NCBI GenBank assembly: GCA_021785515.1 | Contig: JAJYEX010000004.1 | Coordinates: 165,672 to 229,671, forward strand | DNA from: Pseudomonadota bacterium | GTDB taxonomy: Bacteria > Pseudomonadota > Gammaproteobacteria > Acidiferrobacterales > UBA6901 | Direction of reading: 5' to 3' | DNA length: 64,000 bases | In this document: in pieces, positions 48,893-58,181 of the stretch | Layout: the number at the start of each line of letters is the position of its first letter | How positions within the stretch are numbered: position 1 is the first letter of the stretch | Program-made: the position numbers and the translations under genes | The notes under the pieces: generated by a model | What the model was told of the DNA's origin: nothing | Database searches by the model: none | Seen by the model: the letters and a program-made list of their open reading frames with translations, nothing else

Positions 48893-49573
48893 CTACCGTC
48901 TGCGGCCGGCAAAGACGCCCATAAGCTGGAGGAGGCTCATGAATAAATTGAAGATGGCCACGTACAGGCCCACGGCAGCCATTATGTAGTTCGTCTCGCC
49001 ACCATGGATCATCGCGCTCGTCTGATAGAGGATGTAGCCGCACATGAGCAGCACGAACATGGAGGATACGGCCAGCGCCAATCCCGGAATATGAAGAAAG
49101 AGGTTGGCAATGGAGGCGATGAAGGCGATCAGAATCCCCGCCATGATGAACCCGCCCATGTAGCTAAAATCCTTGCGCGTGCTGAAGGCGTACGCCGACA
49201 GGCCCAGAAAGATGGCACCAGTGCTGCCAGCTGCATAGAGCACCAGTTCGCTGCCATTGCTGAAATTCGCAATGTAGAAGTTCAGTATGGGGCCGAGCGT
49301 GTAGCCCATGAAGCCGGTCAGCGCGAAAATGGACAGAATTCCCCATGCGCTGTTGCGCAATCTCTGAGTCAGGAAAAGCAGGCCAAAATAGCCAACTAGA
49401 ACCAGCAGGGGGCTGACCGGGCCCGCATGACTCAGCATCGCAAAACCCGCGCTCGCCGCACTGAATATCAGGGTCAGCGACAGCAGGATGTAGGTATTGC
49501 GGATTACGCTGTTGGTTGCCAGGGCCTGGCCATATGCTGCCTGGGTTCGGGCTGAGGGGAGATTCTGGTTCAT
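48893..49573 (-). CDS. Bax inhibitor-1/YccA family membrane protein
   Basis: This 226-residue inner-membrane protein has seven hydrophobic helices (NTYILLSLTLIFSAASAGFAML, PLLVLVGYFGLLFL, ILSIFALTGFMGYTLGPIL and others). It has the C-terminal pattern SSMFVLLMCGYILYQTSAMIHGGETNYIMAAVGLYVAIFNLFMSLLQLMGV, typical of the Bax inhibitor-1 family; YccA in E. coli binds and modulates FtsH. ATG 49573 (MNQNLPSARTQ) is chosen over an upstream in-frame start at 49684, since the family starts here and GAGAGA precedes it. Confidence 0.93.
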   Translation of the reverse strand: MNQNLPSARTQAAYGQALATNSVIRNTYILLSLTLIFSAASAGFAMLSHAGPVSPLLVLVGYFGLLFLTQRLRNSAWGILSIFALTGFMGYTLGPILNFYIANFSNGSELVLYAAGSTGAIFLGLSAYAFSTRKDFSYMGGFIMAGILIAFIASIANLFLHIPGLALAVSSMFVLLMCGYILYQTSAMIHGGETNYIMAAVGLYVAIFNLFMSLLQLMGVFAGRRR

Positions 49574-49798
49574 GAATAGTTCTCTCGCAAATAATTCAGA
49601 GCAACGACCGTTGCCTGCATAGTCCAAAAATAGCGCTTCTGCGTCTACTATGACCGCGCCAACTTGGAAATGGTTCATTAGCATACTGGACTGTGCTGGA
49701 GACGCAAGGGCAGGGCGGGGTCGCCACAGAAGGATGCATGGGTTATGCTTTGGCCGCGGGCCGGTGTTGGGCCGCTTAGATTTGCCGGATTCCAGCCC

Positions 49799-49888
<90 letters not shown>

Positions 49889-50015
49889 AATCAATAGCTT
49901 AGAGCTTGTCAAACCGGCGCTGAAGATCCAGAAAACTGAGTTGAAGTTTCATGTTTCATTCTAACATCTATGGTCGGCACAATGAGCGTCAAATGGGCAA
50001 TTTTTCGAGGTGCCC

Positions 50016-50828
50016 TTAAGCGTCAGTCGATCCGGGGTGCGGCCGCGTTGAGCTACGCGCTTTGCGCACCTTCGCGTATTTGCCACGCGCGTCCTGAGTC
50101 CGCTCGACAATCTGTGGCCAGCGTTTCTCCTTGAAATCGCGTGATGGGAAAAGCTCGTACGGAATCGCCCGCAGAACGTCGATACCTCGCTCCAAATAAA
50201 CCTCTTTGGCGGTGTCCTCGATGGCAAGGTCGGCCACGACTTCGGCAATATTAAGCGCAGTACGTTGATTGTCTTGCTTTAGCTCCGCGGCAATCTGTTG
50301 ATTGACAATGTGAACACAGGCCTCTAATTGACCGAAGCTGTGATTATTGCGGTAGTTCGGAAACGCCAGGTTCGCAAGCCGGCTTTGAAGACACAGAAGG
50401 GGATGCATGACAGACAAGCGCAGCCCGTGCCATTCCACGGTGACAGCCGTCTTAATTACATCTCGGTGACTCACGCCATGCACAGACCCGAGGAAGTCAA
50501 TGCGAATATCTTTACCGGCCGCATTCTTGAAATGGATGAGACCTGTATTCGGGGTGTGATCGTCCATGGTTGGGATCGCCGCCTTGGCGCCAAGACGCTG
50601 CTCGGCATCAAAAACCTCCGAGCGGCCAGCAAGAAAATCCACATCACAGCTTGTAATTGGTCCGTGCGTTTTGAGGTAATCGTCCTTGTTGGCGAAATAG
50701 TCGCCCCAGAAGCTTACTGCCTGACCACCTACAAGAATGAGGTTGTTGATACCATCGAGACGCGCAAGCACCTCGTGCGTTTCATCGAGGCCGAGCGGGT
50801 CGTCTGAGCGATCAGGTTTTCGTGTCAT
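50016..50828 (-). CDS. Nucleotidyltransferase-fold protein (AbiEii-like putative toxin)
   Basis: This 270-residue protein has the nucleotidyltransferase signature INNLILVGGQAVSFWGDYF, then TSCDVDFLAGRSEVF with two metal-type aspartates, followed by DIRIDFLGSVHGV. The pattern resembles AbiEii/DUF1814-type toxins. The start ATG 50828 lies inside the end of the upstream HTH gene (17-base overlap), which is characteristic of coupled antitoxin-toxin pairs. An alternative start at 50876 would lengthen the overlap. It sits directly after tRNA-Ser among IS remnants. Activity as a toxin is inferred from fold and context. Confidence 0.72.
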   Translation of the reverse strand: MTRKPDRSDDPLGLDETHEVLARLDGINNLILVGGQAVSFWGDYFANKDDYLKTHGPITSCDVDFLAGRSEVFDAEQRLGAKAAIPTMDDHTPNTGLIHFKNAAGKDIRIDFLGSVHGVSHRDVIKTAVTVEWHGLRLSVMHPLLCLQSRLANLAFPNYRNNHSFGQLEACVHIVNQQIAAELKQDNQRTALNIAEVVADLAIEDTAKEVYLERGIDVLRAIPYELFPSRDFKEKRWPQIVERTQDARGKYAKVRKARSSTRPHPGSTDA

Positions 50829-51327
50829 ACCACAGCTCCGCATCCCAGCTGTGCACGATCCGTGCGGAGGCAGCATCCTTAATGAAGCGGGTCGCCTCCT
50901 TGGCGTCCTCTATGCTCAGCGTGCCATCAGCAATCGCATGCCGCAGCGCCTCGCGATCCCTTGCTTTTTCCTGCTGGCGGGCCTCAAACACGTTCTGTGG
51001 GCGAGAGGGCGCCTGTCGGGCAGGCCGCACTCTGTCATGCCGGCGCCGCGGTCTGACAAACAGGGTTTTGTGATCAATCTGGTCGCGCAGATTATCTGCC
51101 GGCACGAGCGCCACTTTAAGGCCAACCTGAGCGGCCAACCGGTCGAGATCGCTCACCCATGCATCGCCGCGGCGTTTCATGCGGCTTAATTCTTCTGCCC
51201 GCAGTGATGTCAGGCGCGCGAGATCTTTCTGTTTGAGACCACGCGCGGCAGCGGACTCTAGGATGCGGTCGAGAAGTTGTTTTGGAAGGGTGCCCGAAGT
51301 TCGGGACAGAAAGCACGTCGGGGCCAT
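50812..51327 (-). CDS. XRE-type HTH protein, putative antitoxin/regulator
   Basis: This 171-residue protein has an N-terminal helix-turn-helix (LLDRILESAAARGLKQKDLARLTSLRAEELSRMKRRGDAWVSDLDRLAAQVGLKVALVP). A basic middle and a helical C-terminus (DREALRHAIADGTLSIEDAKEATRFIKDAASARIVH) follow; the latter could contact the partner protein. It begins with ATG 51327, with AGGA about 8 bases upstream. Repeated operator-like sequences lie just before it. It overlaps the nucleotidyltransferase gene by 17 bases, so the two are expressed together. Confidence 0.75.
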   Translation of the reverse strand: MAPTCFLSRTSGTLPKQLLDRILESAAARGLKQKDLARLTSLRAEELSRMKRRGDAWVSDLDRLAAQVGLKVALVPADNLRDQIDHKTLFVRPRRRHDRVRPARQAPSRPQNVFEARQQEKARDREALRHAIADGTLSIEDAKEATRFIKDAASARIVHSWDAELWYDTKT

Positions 51328-51346
51328 GGAAAAAATCCTATTTGAA

Positions 51347-51398
51347 TTGACGATTATGTCAATATATATGGTAAATAGACAAATATGTCAATATATTG
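51347..51398 (-). promoter_or_regulatory. Operator/promoter of the HTH-nucleotidyltransferase pair
   Basis: TATGTCAATATAT occurs twice (51355-51367 and 51384-51396), 29 bases apart. Each copy overlaps a palindrome: TTGAC-gattat-GTCAA (51347-51362) and GACA-aata-TGTC (51378-51389). The AT-rich stretch lies 20-70 bases upstream of the HTH start codon. This is the arrangement expected for autoregulation by the HTH protein. Confidence 0.65.
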
Positions 51399-51445
51399 CC
51401 CAATCCGGCCTCGATGATAACTAGTGTAATGTCCCCGAAATGACT

Positions 51446-51595
51446 TTACAGAGCACGTTTTCTGCCCCTCGGGAGGGTCGATCCGGGGTTGAGCTGCTCC
51501 ATTTTAGCCCGCGTTCTGCCTGTTTTCTCGATCATCTCCTCCACCGTCGCCGTCCAGATGAAAGGCTTGGGGTCCTCGTTCGCTGCGCGCCAGGG
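51446..51595 (-). pseudogene. IS630-family transposase C-terminal fragment
   Basis: The minus-strand frame ending at 51446 reads RAANEDPKPFIWTATVEEMIEKTGRTRAKMEQL, close to the conserved NxxPKPFxWTKtadeIL tail of IS630-family transposases. The upstream catalytic part is missing or scrambled. Only about 50 codons remain, so it is a dead fragment. Confidence 0.6.
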
Positions 51596-51909
51596 AAAGC
51601 GAAGCGAGGGCGCGTAGTCCGTATATGGTCTCCTCCCGGTTTGCAAGGCCTTGTGCGTTCAATGACAGGGACAGGATTGCTGCCGTATATCCGGCCTCGA
51701 TATGAAGGGACTTCGCCCTTCGGGCCACGATGCAATGCGCGCGTATCGTCCTCATCGCGGGATCGGCCTGAAAGGACGTTCGGACTACGGAGGTTTTCGA
51801 TACGCCGGTCTGACCTGTGTGTCATCTCTTTCACCAAGCCTTCGCAATCATCGGTAAGTTGAACTCTTTATACTGCGAGATCGGTATGGTTGATGCCCTT
51901 ATTGATCCA
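51596..51909. other. Non-coding stretch between IS fragments
   Basis: These bases show no intact gene. They probably derive from the IS630 element and the flank of the IS110 element. No terminal inverted repeat was located. Confidence 0.3.
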
Positions 51910-52928
51910 TTATGCCGATCGATAGACGCTCCCTTGATTGAGCACCGCCCAGCCGATGCGGGTGAGTTTGTTGGCGAGCGCCACGGTCGCTTTGTTCATG
52001 CCGCGCGTTTCCCGCAGCCGGTTGACCCAGCGGCTTAAAGGGATCACTCTTGCGCTTCGCCGCCACCACCACCGAGCGCGCCCCGTGCACAAGCAAGCAC
52101 CTGAGATAGCGCTCGCCGCGCTTGGCTGATGCCGAGGAGCACCGGTTTGCCACCGCTTGAGTGCTGCCGGGGCGTGAGCCCCACGGTCGCGGAGGCGTCC
52201 CGACCCCGGCGGTACTGACTCCCATCGCCCATGACGGCGGCGAAGGCGCTCCCGCGCGATCGGCCCAAACCCAGGGATCGTCTGCAGGCGCTGCACGCGC
52301 GTCGTCTGCGGCGGCGGCGACGTGAAGTTCATCGGTCAGCGCCTCGATGTGGACGTCGAGCTCCGCGAGCTGCTCCCGCCCCATGGCGAGCAGCCGGCGC
52401 AGCCGATCGCTCAGGCCGTTCTCTCCGTCCTCGATAAGCGCCGGCAGCGCCCGACGGAACGTACTCACGCTCTTCGCCACCACTACTCCATATTCCGCGA
52501 GCAGCCCGCGCAGGCGGTTGACATGGGCCGTGCGTGCCCGGATCACCCCTTCTCGCAGCCGGTGCAGCGCCTGCAGATCCTGCTGTGCCGTGGTCTTCAC
52601 CGCCACGAAGCGCATTGCGGGCACGCGCACGGCCTTAAGCAATGGCGCGGGCGTCGTTATAGTCGTTTTTCTGCCCGCGCAGATACGCCTTGACGTACTG
52701 GGGCGGGATCAGCTTTACCTCGTGGCCGAGCCGCGCGAACTCCCGGGCGAAGTGATGGGCGCTGCCACAGGCCTCAAGGCCAATGAAGCAGCGCGGCTTA
52801 TTGGCGAAGTACTTCATGAGACCCCCGCGCGTGAGCCGCTTTTTCTCGATCTCCCGGCCCGGCGCATCTAGGACCACCAGGTGAAAGGTGTTTTTTGCCA
52901 AGTCCAGCCCCACGGTCGTCATATTCAT
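51910..52928 (-). pseudogene. IS110-family transposase, frameshifted
   Basis: On the minus strand MNMTTVGLDLAKNTFHLVVLDAPG through RGQKNDYNDARAIA is the N-terminal DEDD (RuvC-like) domain. After a frameshift near 52640, VPAMRFVAVKTTAQQDLQALHRLREGVIRARTAHVNRLRGLLAEYGVV continues, and after further shifts LQTIPGFGPI, GERYLRCLLVHGARSVVV and NKATVALANKLTRIGWAVL make up the C-terminal Tnp20 domain. At least three frame changes make it inactive. The other IS110-family relic lies divergent across 398 bases. Confidence 0.88.
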
Positions 52929-53326
52929 CTTCGTCTCCTCCTGCTTTCCCGTTGATGGCGAGCAACATCATCCATTTTGGCGCATTCGATGCCGGTGAAG
53001 GAAGGCGGGAGGAGACCATCACATCGCGGGAGGCGTAGGGTCCGGGCGGGTGGCCAAAGGCCACCTGCAAGGACATTCGAAACGCCGTTGAGCCATTGCG
53101 TATCGAGCGTCTGGCATGCATCGGAAATGCATGCCGCTCGATGGGAAGGCGCGGCCGCGGCAGTGCCGAAGCGCATGCGCAGGCACAAAGAGTGCGCTTA
53201 AGACCTAAGTGCGCTAGGGAGACTGGGACGTCCTGATAATCATATAGCCGGCCTCCTCGCCGCACAGGCGCAGCCGAGGGTAAAGTCAAGGTGCTTTGAG
53301 ATTCTGACCAACCCGAGGAGGCCGAC
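52929..53326. other. Structured non-coding region between two divergent IS110-family relics
   Basis: This 398-bp region is the upstream flank of both transposase relics. It holds two strong hairpins: GGTGGCC-AAA-GGCCACC (53049-53065), and a long one with ATCGAGC/GCTCGAT (53102-53108, 53136-53142) plus GGCATGCAT/ATGCATGCC (53113-53121, 53127-53135) around a CGGAA loop. A third inverted repeat, CGGCCTCCTCG (53249-53259) with CGAGGAGGCCG (53314-53324), covers the ribosome-binding site of the plus-strand relic. IS110-group elements encode a bridge RNA in this position, so one or two relic bridge RNAs may lie here (inference). Confidence 0.5.
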
Positions 53327-54339
53327 ATGAAGAAGTATGTCGGAATTGATCTGCATTCGAACAACAGCATGGTGGTGGTGAGTGACGAAGAGGATCGGGT
53401 GATCTTTCAAAAACGCATGGCCAACGATCTGAAACAGATCGAGCAGGCTCTGGCAGCGCACCGGGACGAGACCGTCGGAGTGGTGGTCGAGTCGACGTAC
53501 AACTAACTGGTACTGGCTCGTCGATGGGCTGATGAGCGCCGGCTACCGGGTGCATCTGGCGAACCCCGCCGCCATGAAGAAGTACGAGGGCCTGAAGTAC
53601 GGTGGCGATGAGGCCGACGCCGCGTACTTGGCCCAACTCCTGCGCCTTGGGCTCCTGCCCGAGGGGTGCGCGATGAACGTCCCCTGCGTGATCTCGCGCG
53701 CAAGCGCGCCATGCTCGTGCACGCCCGCGCCGCACAGATTCTCACCGTCGTAAATACCGTAGCACGCGAAACCGCCGCGCGGCTGAGCAGCCGCCAGGTA
53801 CAGGCGTTGCAGGAGGAGGGCGTTGCGCGGCTCAATCTGCCGGCGGACGTGGCGCTCGCCGTCAACGCCCACCGAGCCGTCATCGCCGCCTTGAGCGCAC
53901 AAATCGAGGCGATCAAGCAACGCCTGCGGACTCGCGTGCGGCTCTCACCCGACTATCGCGTGCTGACCTCGGTGCCCGGCATCGGCGAGGCGCTCGCCAC
54001 CGTGATCCTGCTCGAGACCGGGGCGATCGGTCGCTTTAACGACGTCGGCCACTTCAGCTCCTATTGCCGCTGTGTTGGCAGCCGCTACGAGAGTAATGGG
54101 AAAAAGAAGGGCGAAGGCAACTCTCCAAGAACGGCAACAAGTACCTGGCCTGGGCCTTCGTCGAGGCCGCAAACTTCGCCCAGCGCTTCTGCCCGGAGGC
54201 GAAGCGCTTCTATGAACGCAAGCGCCGACAACGCAACAGCATCGTGGCGACCAAGGCCCTCGCGCACAAGCTTGCGCGCGCCTGTTACCACGTGCTGAAA
54301 ACAAGGCAGCCCTTCGATGTGAAGCGCTGCTTTGCGTGA
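53327..54339 (+). pseudogene. IS110-family transposase, broken by a 4-bp duplication and further frameshifts
   Basis: MKKYVGIDLHSNNSMVVVSDEEDRVIF starts an IS110-type DEDD domain at ATG 53327, with GAGGAG upstream. Near 53500 AACT is tandemly duplicated (AACTAACT), which creates a stop. Removing one copy restores STYNWYWLVDGLMSAGYRVHLANPAAMKKY. A second shift near 53665 and a third near 54120 separate RDERPLRDLARKRAMLVHARAAQ, LTSVPGIGEALATVILLE and KNGNKYLAWAFVEAANFAQRFCPEAKRFYERKR. The end is CYHVLKTRQPFDVKRCFA. It belongs to a different IS110 type from the minus-strand relic. Confidence 0.88.
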
Positions 54340-54945
54340 AACGGTTTGGCCAAAGGCCGGAGAGCCCGATTCGCGACTGGCTCTGAACCCTGTGTCCTGA
54401 TTGGACGCCGCCTTTGCGCCACGGATTGCTGACGCAAGAGAGGATGTTGAATCGCCCAAGCACCGAGCCCGCAACGGACTGGCGCCGCCCGCATGGGTGG
54501 TGAGCCATCAACCCTGGTAGTACCCCTTGGACGGCTGCTTGGCACCAACGTTTCTCTGGGGCGGTATCGACCGCCAGGGCCGATCGAGCGCGGTATCTCG
54601 ATGTGGCTTGATCCCGATGGGTGTCTGGTGCGGTTCACTCGCAACCACGTAACGAGAGAAAACGGGCGCGATCGACGGCTCCTTAAAGATGCAAGCCGTG
54701 GTCAACGATGAGGCAAGGAATCTATGGAATCACTTCAGGCGACGGCGTCGCCTTGAAACGTGTTGTCTCCTCGACAAGCGCCGGCTAATGGGCATCGCGT
54801 TTATCGAGGACCGGCGCACATACGAGTAGCGCGTGCTGGAAGCACGAATGAAAAATGCAGAGCTCCCCAGCCCGCGCAATATTTGACTATAACTCTTGTG
54901 CGTCTCTAAAAATCGCGGTTTTGCCGGGAGCGGAAGATTTTATTG
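54340..54945. other. Non-coding stretch after the IS110-family relic
   Basis: No gene is supported in these 606 bases. The first part is presumably the right flank of the IS110 relic. The last 80 bases contain an AT-rich patch (near 54885-54925) that is a likely promoter for the response regulator gene. Confidence 0.35.
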
Positions 54946-55608
54946 ATGCATGTGTTATTGGTTGAGGATGATCTGATGATTGCTGCCGCAATCAAGATTG
55001 CGCTCCTCGACTCGGGCTACCACGTAAATCATGTTGGCGATGGGGATGCGGCCGAGCGTACGCTGCGCAGCGACTTCTATCAAATCGTGCTTCTTGACGT
55101 TATCTTACCGCGGTGTGATGGCCTAAGTTTGCTACGGCTTTTGCGGTCGCGCGGCGATTGGGTTCCTGTAATTCTGATCACAGCGCGCGATGCTCGGGCC
55201 GACCGAATCGCCGGACTCGACACTGGCGCTGATGACTATCTTCCCAAGCCCTTCGATATCGACGAATTGCTGGCGCGCATAAGGGCGGTCCTGCGCAGGC
55301 ATATCGGGGAGGTCAAGGCCGAGCTGGGCAATGGAGACGTAATTCTGGATCCGACGACGCGTATGGCGCGTCGAGGTGAGCGCTGCGAGCTGTTGACGGC
55401 AAGTGAGGCTGCCGTTATGCATGCCCTATTGTCATGCCCCGGCATCGTGTTGGGGCGACGCGAGCTTGAACGCCACCTATACGGTGCGTACAAGAACGTT
55501 GATCGCAACGCCATCGGGTTTCTGATCCATGGCGTGCGCAGGAAACTGGGCGCCGACGTGATCAGGAACGTTCGCGGTGCGGGATGGATGATGGAGAAAC
55601 GCGAATAA
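54946..55608 (+). CDS. OmpR-family response regulator
   Basis: This 220-residue two-component regulator has a receiver domain with acidic pocket Glu7-Asp8-Asp9 (MHVLLVEDD), phospho-acceptor Asp51 (VLLDVILPRCDG) and Lys101 (YLPKPFD). The winged-helix DNA-binding domain is LLTASEAAVMHALLSCPGIVLGRRELERHLYGAYKNVDRNAIGFLIHGVRRKLGADVIRNVRGAGWMM. It is of the QseB/PmrA type. ATG 54946 is preferred over TTG 54943. The matching histidine kinase is encoded 5 kb downstream after the TonB genes. Candidate binding repeats lie between this gene and the receptor. Confidence 0.93.
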   Translation: MHVLLVEDDLMIAAAIKIALLDSGYHVNHVGDGDAAERTLRSDFYQIVLLDVILPRCDGLSLLRLLRSRGDWVPVILITARDARADRIAGLDTGADDYLPKPFDIDELLARIRAVLRRHIGEVKAELGNGDVILDPTTRMARRGERCELLTASEAAVMHALLSCPGIVLGRRELERHLYGAYKNVDRNAIGFLIHGVRRKLGADVIRNVRGAGWMMEKRE

Positions 55609-55638
55609 GAACAGTCACCTATCCAGTGGGTGCCAGAC

Positions 55639-55688
55639 GCTAATCATGGGCTAATCGTTTTTTCATCATCGCGTCACTTTAATCGTTT
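55639..55688 (+). promoter_or_regulatory. Candidate response-regulator binding sites before the TonB-dependent receptor
   Basis: GCTAATC occurs twice at an 11-base period (55639-55645 and 55650-55656), so CTAATC-N5-CTAATC. From memory this matches the spacing of PmrA/QseB-type half-sites (CTTAAT-N5-CTTAAT). TAATCGTTT also repeats at 55652-55660 and 55680-55688. The region is the only gap between the regulator and the receptor. Confidence 0.55.
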
Positions 55689-55777
55689 GTAATTTCCCCC
55701 GTCATTTTCGGCAGCGCTGCAAAGCCTTGCAGCAAAACTGAAACCTTGCCAATGCAACCATCCTTAAGGGGGAATTT

Positions 55778-58135
55778 GTGAAGCACAAAGTGATCACGCT
55801 TGCCGTCGCAGTTGCTGTCGCCACGATGGCGATGGCCCGCTCATCTTTCGCCGCCGACTCTTCGGCCGACGCCCCGGCTTCGCCTACCGCCAGCAACGCC
55901 ACTGCGAGCGACACAGTGATCATTATCGCGCGCAAGAAGCGCCACGCCAAGGAATTCAAGTCGGGCCAGGCCGTCAAGACCATGGACCAAGACCAGATCC
56001 GCGCCGCCGGCGCGGTCGGCGGTGTTGCCCACGCGCTGTCACTGGTTCCGGGAGTCAGTGCCGCTTCGTACGGTGACACCGGTTCACAGAAGACGACTTT
56101 TAGTATCAACGGCATCAAATCCGGCTGGGGCAACTTCACCGCAACCCTGGACAACGGCAGCCTGGGCGTGACTTTTGACGGCGTGCCGATGACCAATCCA
56201 GGCAACGGACTGTGGCAAGCTACACTGATCCCGCAATCGGGGGTGCTTCAGACCATGGGCGTGACCTATGGTCCCGGCGATGTCAAGGACCGCTGGTACA
56301 CCAACATCGGCGGCTCACTGAACTTCGTTCCCCTTCAACCGACTGCCCAACCAGGCGGGGAGGTTGCGTTAACCTACGGCAGCTATAGTGCCAGGAACGC
56401 CTACGCCAGCCTGCAGACCGGCAAGCATGGTGATTGGGAGACCGTGGTGTTCGCAGGAGGCAATGACTCGGGCAGCTTCATGAAAGGTCCTGACGGTTTC
56501 GACCAGCCGAGCCGCAACTACGCCTTTTACGCTAAAAGCCGCAAGCTGCTCGACAACGGCGACATCAGTTTTGCCGCGTACGCCGCGTACAGCGGTGCCT
56601 ACCGTCCGTTGCCGACCCCTGTTACACCGATCGCGGGGGTTGGAGTCAACGGCTACGACGCCAGCGGCACCAACCTTGGCGGCATTCCGTTCAGCCAGCA
56701 GACAAGCGGCTTCTATACCACCCTGGCCAAGAACGTGAACTGGAAATGGGACACCAATCAGACCCAGATGCTGTGGTCCAAGATCAACCTTGCCACTTCA
56801 GATGATACGACTTTTCACAACATGGTCTATTTCGATCGCGAGGAACGCCTGCACTGGACTACCCTGCACGATTATGCCTGGAGTACGGCTGATACCAGCG
56901 CGAACGAGATCAACAACCCGCACAGCTATGTGTTCGGGGACAAGATGTCGGAGGATTTCGATCTGCCACAAAACGAGGTCGCGATCGGTGGGTACGGCCA
57001 GTACTCCTATTATCACTCGATCGAGCAGGTCTACAGTGACCTGCCCGGAGTTGGTCCGGCCAGTCCCGACGGTAACTATGACAGCGACATCTGGACGCAA
57101 TGGGACCTGGCGGCGTTCGCCCAGGATACCTGGAGCCCGGTCAGAACCCTGCATGTGACCCCGGGCGCGCGCGTGGTTGACTATCAGGTCGACTTCACAC
57201 CCAACGGACCCGCCCAGTTTCCCGGCGCGACCGGAACCGATCTGAGCGTGTATTCCGACACCGGACTGCCAGCGCAGGCGGCCACGAAGGCATTTACGAA
57301 AGTGGAGCCAGGGATCAGTGTCAACTGGCAGTCTCTGCCTTGGTTGGCCCCCTTCGCCAGCTATCAAGTGACGTACCGCCAGCCTGAGAACGGCGGGGGA
57401 GTGGGCCCCTATGTCACGCTTGAGCCATCCATGGTCCAGCTCGAGAAGGGACAGGACTACATGGCGGGCCTGAAGATGCACTGGGACCAGGTTGAGTCAC
57501 TGACAGATGTCTCGGTTACGGTTGCGTACTCTCATCTGCTGTTCAGCAACGAGACGCTGGCGACCGCCCTGCCGGCAGGTGGCGGTCTGATGGCCTTCGG
57601 CAAATCAACTTACAACGCGCTCAACGTCTTTGGCGACGCCGACTTTTACCGGAATATGTACGGCTTCGTGAATCTCGGGCTGGTCAGTGCCAAATTCAAT
57701 GACTACTACAACGGCAATACCACCGCCAGTGGCGCGCTCGTCGATTACTCGGGCATGCATGTCGCGAATACGCCGAGCGTCAACTTCAACACGGGCGTGT
57801 ACGACATCATTCATCTGGGCGGCGGCCGGGTGCTCAAGCCGCGACTGACCTATGTCTACACCGGCAGTCAGTACATGTTTGACAATGGACTAAACAAAAC
57901 CAGCACGCAGCAGATCCCGGCCTACGGCATCTTTAACGCCTCGGCTGAATGGGATACCCCGGTTGACGGCAAGCTGCTGAAGGCGACCCTGGAAGTCGAC
58001 AACCTGCTCAACAAGCAATACAACGCCTTCGAGTACATCACTTCCGGCGGTACCTATGGTGCCGGCGCTGGACAGGCCCTGGCGTTGCCTGGCGCGCCGC
58101 GCTCGGTCTACTTGACCTTGGGCATGAAATTCTGA
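55778..58135 (+). CDS. TonB-dependent outer-membrane receptor
   Basis: This 785-residue protein starts with GTG, with AAGGGGGA upstream. The signal peptide is MKHKVITLAVAVAVATMAMARSSFA. A TonB-box-like DTVIIIARK (about 45-53) precedes the plug domain (AGGAVGG-type region through VPGVSAASYGDTGSQKTTFSINGI). The rest is a 22-strand-type barrel ending in SVYLTLGMKF with the terminal aromatic. The substrate is not evident; no siderophore, cobalamin or sugar enzyme is adjacent. It is followed directly by its own TonB, ExbB and two ExbDs, and is bracketed by a two-component pair, so uptake appears to be environmentally induced. Confidence 0.93.
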   Translation: MKHKVITLAVAVAVATMAMARSSFAADSSADAPASPTASNATASDTVIIIARKKRHAKEFKSGQAVKTMDQDQIRAAGAVGGVAHALSLVPGVSAASYGDTGSQKTTFSINGIKSGWGNFTATLDNGSLGVTFDGVPMTNPGNGLWQATLIPQSGVLQTMGVTYGPGDVKDRWYTNIGGSLNFVPLQPTAQPGGEVALTYGSYSARNAYASLQTGKHGDWETVVFAGGNDSGSFMKGPDGFDQPSRNYAFYAKSRKLLDNGDISFAAYAAYSGAYRPLPTPVTPIAGVGVNGYDASGTNLGGIPFSQQTSGFYTTLAKNVNWKWDTNQTQMLWSKINLATSDDTTFHNMVYFDREERLHWTTLHDYAWSTADTSANEINNPHSYVFGDKMSEDFDLPQNEVAIGGYGQYSYYHSIEQVYSDLPGVGPASPDGNYDSDIWTQWDLAAFAQDTWSPVRTLHVTPGARVVDYQVDFTPNGPAQFPGATGTDLSVYSDTGLPAQAATKAFTKVEPGISVNWQSLPWLAPFASYQVTYRQPENGGGVGPYVTLEPSMVQLEKGQDYMAGLKMHWDQVESLTDVSVTVAYSHLLFSNETLATALPAGGGLMAFGKSTYNALNVFGDADFYRNMYGFVNLGLVSAKFNDYYNGNTTASGALVDYSGMHVANTPSVNFNTGVYDIIHLGGGRVLKPRLTYVYTGSQYMFDNGLNKTSTQQIPAYGIFNASAEWDTPVDGKLLKATLEVDNLLNKQYNAFEYITSGGTYGAGAGQALALPGAPRSVYLTLGMKF

Positions 58136-58181
58136 TGCGTCGAAGCAGGACCGTTGACCGTCCGGATGCGTTCTTGATCGA

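Noticed and set aside
49889..54945. Second copy of the tRNA-Ser 3' end as an attachment site
   Set aside because: I scanned by eye for the CCGCCTCCGCCA end downstream and did not find a direct repeat. No integrase gene is present either.
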